From: Psychroserpens mesophilus | Lineage (GTDB): Bacteria > Bacteroidota > Bacteroidia > Flavobacteriales > Flavobacteriaceae | Direction: 5' to 3' | Assembly: GCF_000826645.1 (NCBI RefSeq) | Contig: NZ_JXJP01000003.1 | Location: forward strand, 310,001-374,000 | DNA length: 64,000 bases | Part shown: positions 61,539 through 64,000 of the stretch, piece by piece | Layout of the letters: every line of letters starts with the position of its first letter | Position numbering within the stretch: the stretch's first letter is position 1 | Translations under genes and position numbers: made by a program | The notes under the pieces: model-generated | The model's input: only the letters and a program-made list of their open reading frames with translations | Database searches by the model: none | What the model was told of the DNA's origin: nothing

Positions 61539-63238
61539 GAAAATTATTGCCGTTAGTACTCATATTACTATGCCTACATGCTTGTAAAAAGGAAATTAGT
61601 AATGGTATTCCTACCCTCCAAAAGCGTGGTGTAATTGCTCAACATGCCATGGTAGTTACTGCCAGAAAAGAAGCTTCACAAATAGGAATTGACATCTTAA
61701 AAAAAGGTGGAAATGCCTTCGATGCCATGTTTGCAACTGAAATGGCTTTGGCTGTAGTTTATCCGTATGCTGGGAATTTAGGAGGTGGCGGTTTTATGGT
61801 ATATCGGCTTTCAGACGGACAAACGGGTGCATTAGATTATCGAGAAAAAGCACCATTGGCCGCACACGAAACTATGTATTTAGATGACCACGGACAAGTT
61901 ATAAATAATATGAGTACAGTTGGTATTCATTCAGTTGGCGTACCTGGTACTATTGCTGGCATTTTTGCTGCACATGACAGATTTGGTACTCTTCCAATTA
62001 AAGACCTGATGCAGCCTGTAATTAAACTCGCTCAAAAAGGTTTTATCATCACTGAAAAACAACATGAAAAATTAAAGCATTACGACAGTATCATGAGAAT
62101 CGTAAACGGTAAAGACATTTTATTTACCCAAAATATTAAGGCTAAAGACAGCCTTAAAAATCTACAACTTGCTGAAACTTTAAAACGTATCGCTAACCAT
62201 GGAAAAGATGAGTTTTACAAAGGAGAAACAGCAAAAAAACTCATCTCTTTTTTAAAAGATAAAGGCACCATAATGACCATGGATGATTTAGAGCGTTATG
62301 AAGCTAAGTGGAGAGATCCTGTAATTTTTAAATATAAAGATTATAATGTCATTTCAATGTCGCCTCCTTCGAGTGGTGGCTTGTGTTTAGCTCAGATTAT
62401 GAAGATGATGGAACCTTTCGATTTAAAATCTTACGGACACAATTCTGTAAAGAGTATTCAGGTTATGGTTGAAGCTGAACGACGTGCCTATGCAGATCGA
62501 AGTTATTTTTTAGGCGATCCCGATTTTGTTGACATTCCAACTGAAGAGCTATTGAGTGATGCGTATTTAATCAAACGAATGGAAGATTTTTCATTTGACA
62601 AGCCTACGCCTTCTGATTCGATTTCCCATGGTGAAATTTTAGGCTATGAAAGTGAAGAAACCACACACTACTCCATTGTTGATGCCTTCGGAAATGCAGT
62701 TTCAGTAACCACAACCTTAAATAGTGGTTATGGATCTAAATTATATGTGGATGAACTCGGTTTCTTTTTGAATAATGAAATGGACGATTTTAGCAGCAAA
62801 CCTGGCGAGCCTAATATCTACGGATTGATAGGTGGAAAAGCAAATAGTATTGCACCTGAAAAACGAATGCTCAGTGCTATGACACCGACTATTGTTGAAA
62901 AAAACGGAACACTTTTCATGGTTCTGGGATCGCCTGGAGGTTCTACCATCATTACATCTGTTTTACAAACCATTTTAAATGTGGTTGAATTTGATATGAG
63001 CATGCAGGAAGCTGTCGATGCTCCTCGTCTACATCATCAATGGTTACCTGATAACATTAGAATGGAAGTGGATTTATTTTCTGAAGATCTCAAAGAACAA
63101 CTTGAAATTAAAGGCTATGATATCAATGAAGCATCTGCTCCTATTACTGCAAGAGTTGAAGCTATATTAGTCTTAGAAGATGGAACACTTGAAGGTGGAG
63201 CAGATTATAGAGGTGATGATACTGCAATTGGGTTTTAA
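61535..63238 (+). CDS. ggt: Gamma-glutamyltransferase lipoprotein
   Basis: This is a 567-residue precursor (lipobox LCLHAC) of the N-terminal nucleophile gamma-glutamyltransferase. The catalytic Thr of the small subunit is in EETTHYSIVDAFGNAVSVTT, where autocleavage gives two subunits. Other motifs are GGGGFMVYRL-like (NLGGGGFMVYRLSDG), ALDYREKAP, and VLGSPGGSTIITSVLQTILN. It hydrolyses or transfers gamma-glutamyl groups, including those of glutathione, outside the cytoplasm. It is predicted to be lipid-anchored, unlike soluble periplasmic Escherichia coli Ggt. Confidence 0.93.
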   Translation: MRKLLPLVLILLCLHACKKEISNGIPTLQKRGVIAQHAMVVTARKEASQIGIDILKKGGNAFDAMFATEMALAVVYPYAGNLGGGGFMVYRLSDGQTGALDYREKAPLAAHETMYLDDHGQVINNMSTVGIHSVGVPGTIAGIFAAHDRFGTLPIKDLMQPVIKLAQKGFIITEKQHEKLKHYDSIMRIVNGKDILFTQNIKAKDSLKNLQLAETLKRIANHGKDEFYKGETAKKLISFLKDKGTIMTMDDLERYEAKWRDPVIFKYKDYNVISMSPPSSGGLCLAQIMKMMEPFDLKSYGHNSVKSIQVMVEAERRAYADRSYFLGDPDFVDIPTEELLSDAYLIKRMEDFSFDKPTPSDSISHGEILGYESEETTHYSIVDAFGNAVSVTTTLNSGYGSKLYVDELGFFLNNEMDDFSSKPGEPNIYGLIGGKANSIAPEKRMLSAMTPTIVEKNGTLFMVLGSPGGSTIITSVLQTILNVVEFDMSMQEAVDAPRLHHQWLPDNIRMEVDLFSEDLKEQLEIKGYDINEASAPITARVEAILVLEDGTLEGGADYRGDDTAIGF

Positions 63239-63266
63239 TTTTAATTTTTAAACTACTAACGAACTA

Positions 63267-63992
63267 ATGGGACGAAATACAATAATACTATTATTCATTA
63301 CAATTTGTCTGTTTAATTGTAATTCTACGAAAAAAGAGCAGACTTCCGAAGGCGATTATTCTGATGTCAACATCGTTGGAGCTATGAAACATGTCATGTG
63401 GAAAGGCGAATTAGGAAGCAGTATTCAACTGGATACCCTTTCAAACAAAAACGGACTTTACGGACTTGGGCCTGAAAGTTTTCTTAAAGGCGAATTACTT
63501 ATAAATGATGGAAAAAGTTATGTATCAAAAGTCACTTCAGATTCGACAATGCACGTTGAACAAACATTTCATGCTTCTGCGCCATTCTTTGTATATGCTA
63601 ATGTTTACGAATGGGTACATCTAAAATTAAATCCAGACATTAAAAGCATAAAAGATTTAGAAAGCTATATTGATGAGAAAACAAAACAGTATAAACGTCC
63701 GTTTGCATTTAAACTTACAGGCACTGTTTCTAAAGCAAACATTCACATTCAAAATCTTCCTGAAGGAACACAAGTCTCTTCACCTGATGAAGCACATCAA
63801 GGACAAGTAAACTATAATCTAAAAAACGAAGTGGTAGACATTATCGGGTTTTTCTCAACTGAACATAAAGGAGTTTTTACACATCATGATTCGTTTCTTC
63901 ATATGCATTTAATAACTAAAAATGCAGATAAAATGGGCCATTTGGATGACATGATAATTGAGGACATGAAGTTATATTTACCAATTAAATAA
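63267..63992 (+). CDS. Acetolactate decarboxylase-like lipoprotein
   Basis: This is a 241-residue protein of the acetolactate decarboxylase (ALDC) family. GAMKHVMWKGELGSSIQLDT, GLYGLGPESFLKGELLINDG, and the zinc-binding HHDSFLHMHLITKNADKMGH with three histidines are present, so catalysis looks intact. ALDC converts acetolactate to acetoin. The N-terminus IILLFITICLFNC is a lipobox-like signal, which is unusual because most ALDCs are cytoplasmic or simply secreted. The gene starts 28 bp after ggt and probably belongs to the same transcript. Confidence 0.85.
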   Translation: MGRNTIILLFITICLFNCNSTKKEQTSEGDYSDVNIVGAMKHVMWKGELGSSIQLDTLSNKNGLYGLGPESFLKGELLINDGKSYVSKVTSDSTMHVEQTFHASAPFFVYANVYEWVHLKLNPDIKSIKDLESYIDEKTKQYKRPFAFKLTGTVSKANIHIQNLPEGTQVSSPDEAHQGQVNYNLKNEVVDIIGFFSTEHKGVFTHHDSFLHMHLITKNADKMGHLDDMIIEDMKLYLPIK

Positions 63993-64000
63993 TCTTTTAA

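Noticed and set aside
1-64000. tRNA, rRNA, riboswitch, insertion sequence or prophage
   Set aside because: None was recognised on either strand; intergenic gaps are short and explained by promoters, terminators or small ORFs.

Overview
The window looks like chromosomal DNA of a marine member of the Flavobacteriaceae (Bacteroidota). Supporting signs are low GC, gliding genes (gldF, gldG), several secreted proteins with type IX secretion (T9SS) C-terminal sorting domains, promoters of the TAnnTTTG type, and a beta-1,3-glucan (laminarin-type) utilisation locus. No rRNA, tRNA, CRISPR, insertion sequence or prophage was recognised. Nearly all the DNA is coding; most gene ends carry strong hairpin terminators.

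Layout. 1-8.8 kb, core genes: ABM-domain fragment, gldF / small insert gene / gldG, a secreted subtilase, dnaN, a YdjM-like membrane protein. 8.9-14 kb: a DUF4870 protein and a giant secreted sugar-dehydrogenase-like protein with ten 79-residue repeats. 14.2-31 kb: a sulfide/persulfide oxidation island. It holds two sulfide:quinone oxidoreductase (SQR)-type flavoproteins, a kelch-like T9SS protein, cytochrome bd (cydAB), a peroxiredoxin, a small CNGKC-motif protein plus an OprC-like copper receptor, a five-gene operon (rhodanese, cytochrome c-DUF3365 fusion, thioredoxin, TPMT-like methyltransferase, DUF2892), a CstB-like persulfide dioxygenase-rhodanese, a TauE-type exporter and a Crp/Fnr regulator. 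31-52.1 kb: a polysaccharide utilisation locus with LacI and SusR/HTCS-like regulators, GH16, two GH17, GH30, a GH149-like phosphorylase, a sugar symporter, glycan-binding proteins and a clan GH-A glycosidase fused to an outer-membrane barrel; no SusC/SusD pair is present. 52.3-64 kb: housekeeping and mixed genes (mnmE, tandem TlpA-like lipoproteins, rhomboid, LpxL-like acyltransferase, class V aminotransferase, glmM, ACP phosphodiesterase, ggt, acetolactate decarboxylase).

The strongest unexplained signal is a shared operator in the sulfur island. Eight 14-bp dyads of the form GT(A/G)AC-N4-GT(T/C)AC precede eight transcription units. In every case the dyad centre lies exactly 36.5 nt upstream of the 3' end of a -7 hexamer-like element (nAnnTTT[A/G]). 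This predicts a single class-II-activated regulon, most simply controlled by the Crp/Fnr protein encoded at 30366-30998. The regulon joins sulfide oxidation, persulfide dioxygenation, thiol peroxidase activity, copper import and a secreted kelch-like protein. cydAB sits inside the island but has no dyad of its own.

In the glucan locus, outer-membrane or surface enzymes (GH16, GH17, GH30 and the barrel-fused glycosidase) would cut laminarin. A cation symporter would import oligosaccharides, and a cytoplasmic GH149-like phosphorylase plus a cytoplasmic GH17 would finish degradation, partly by phosphorolysis to glucose 1-phosphate.
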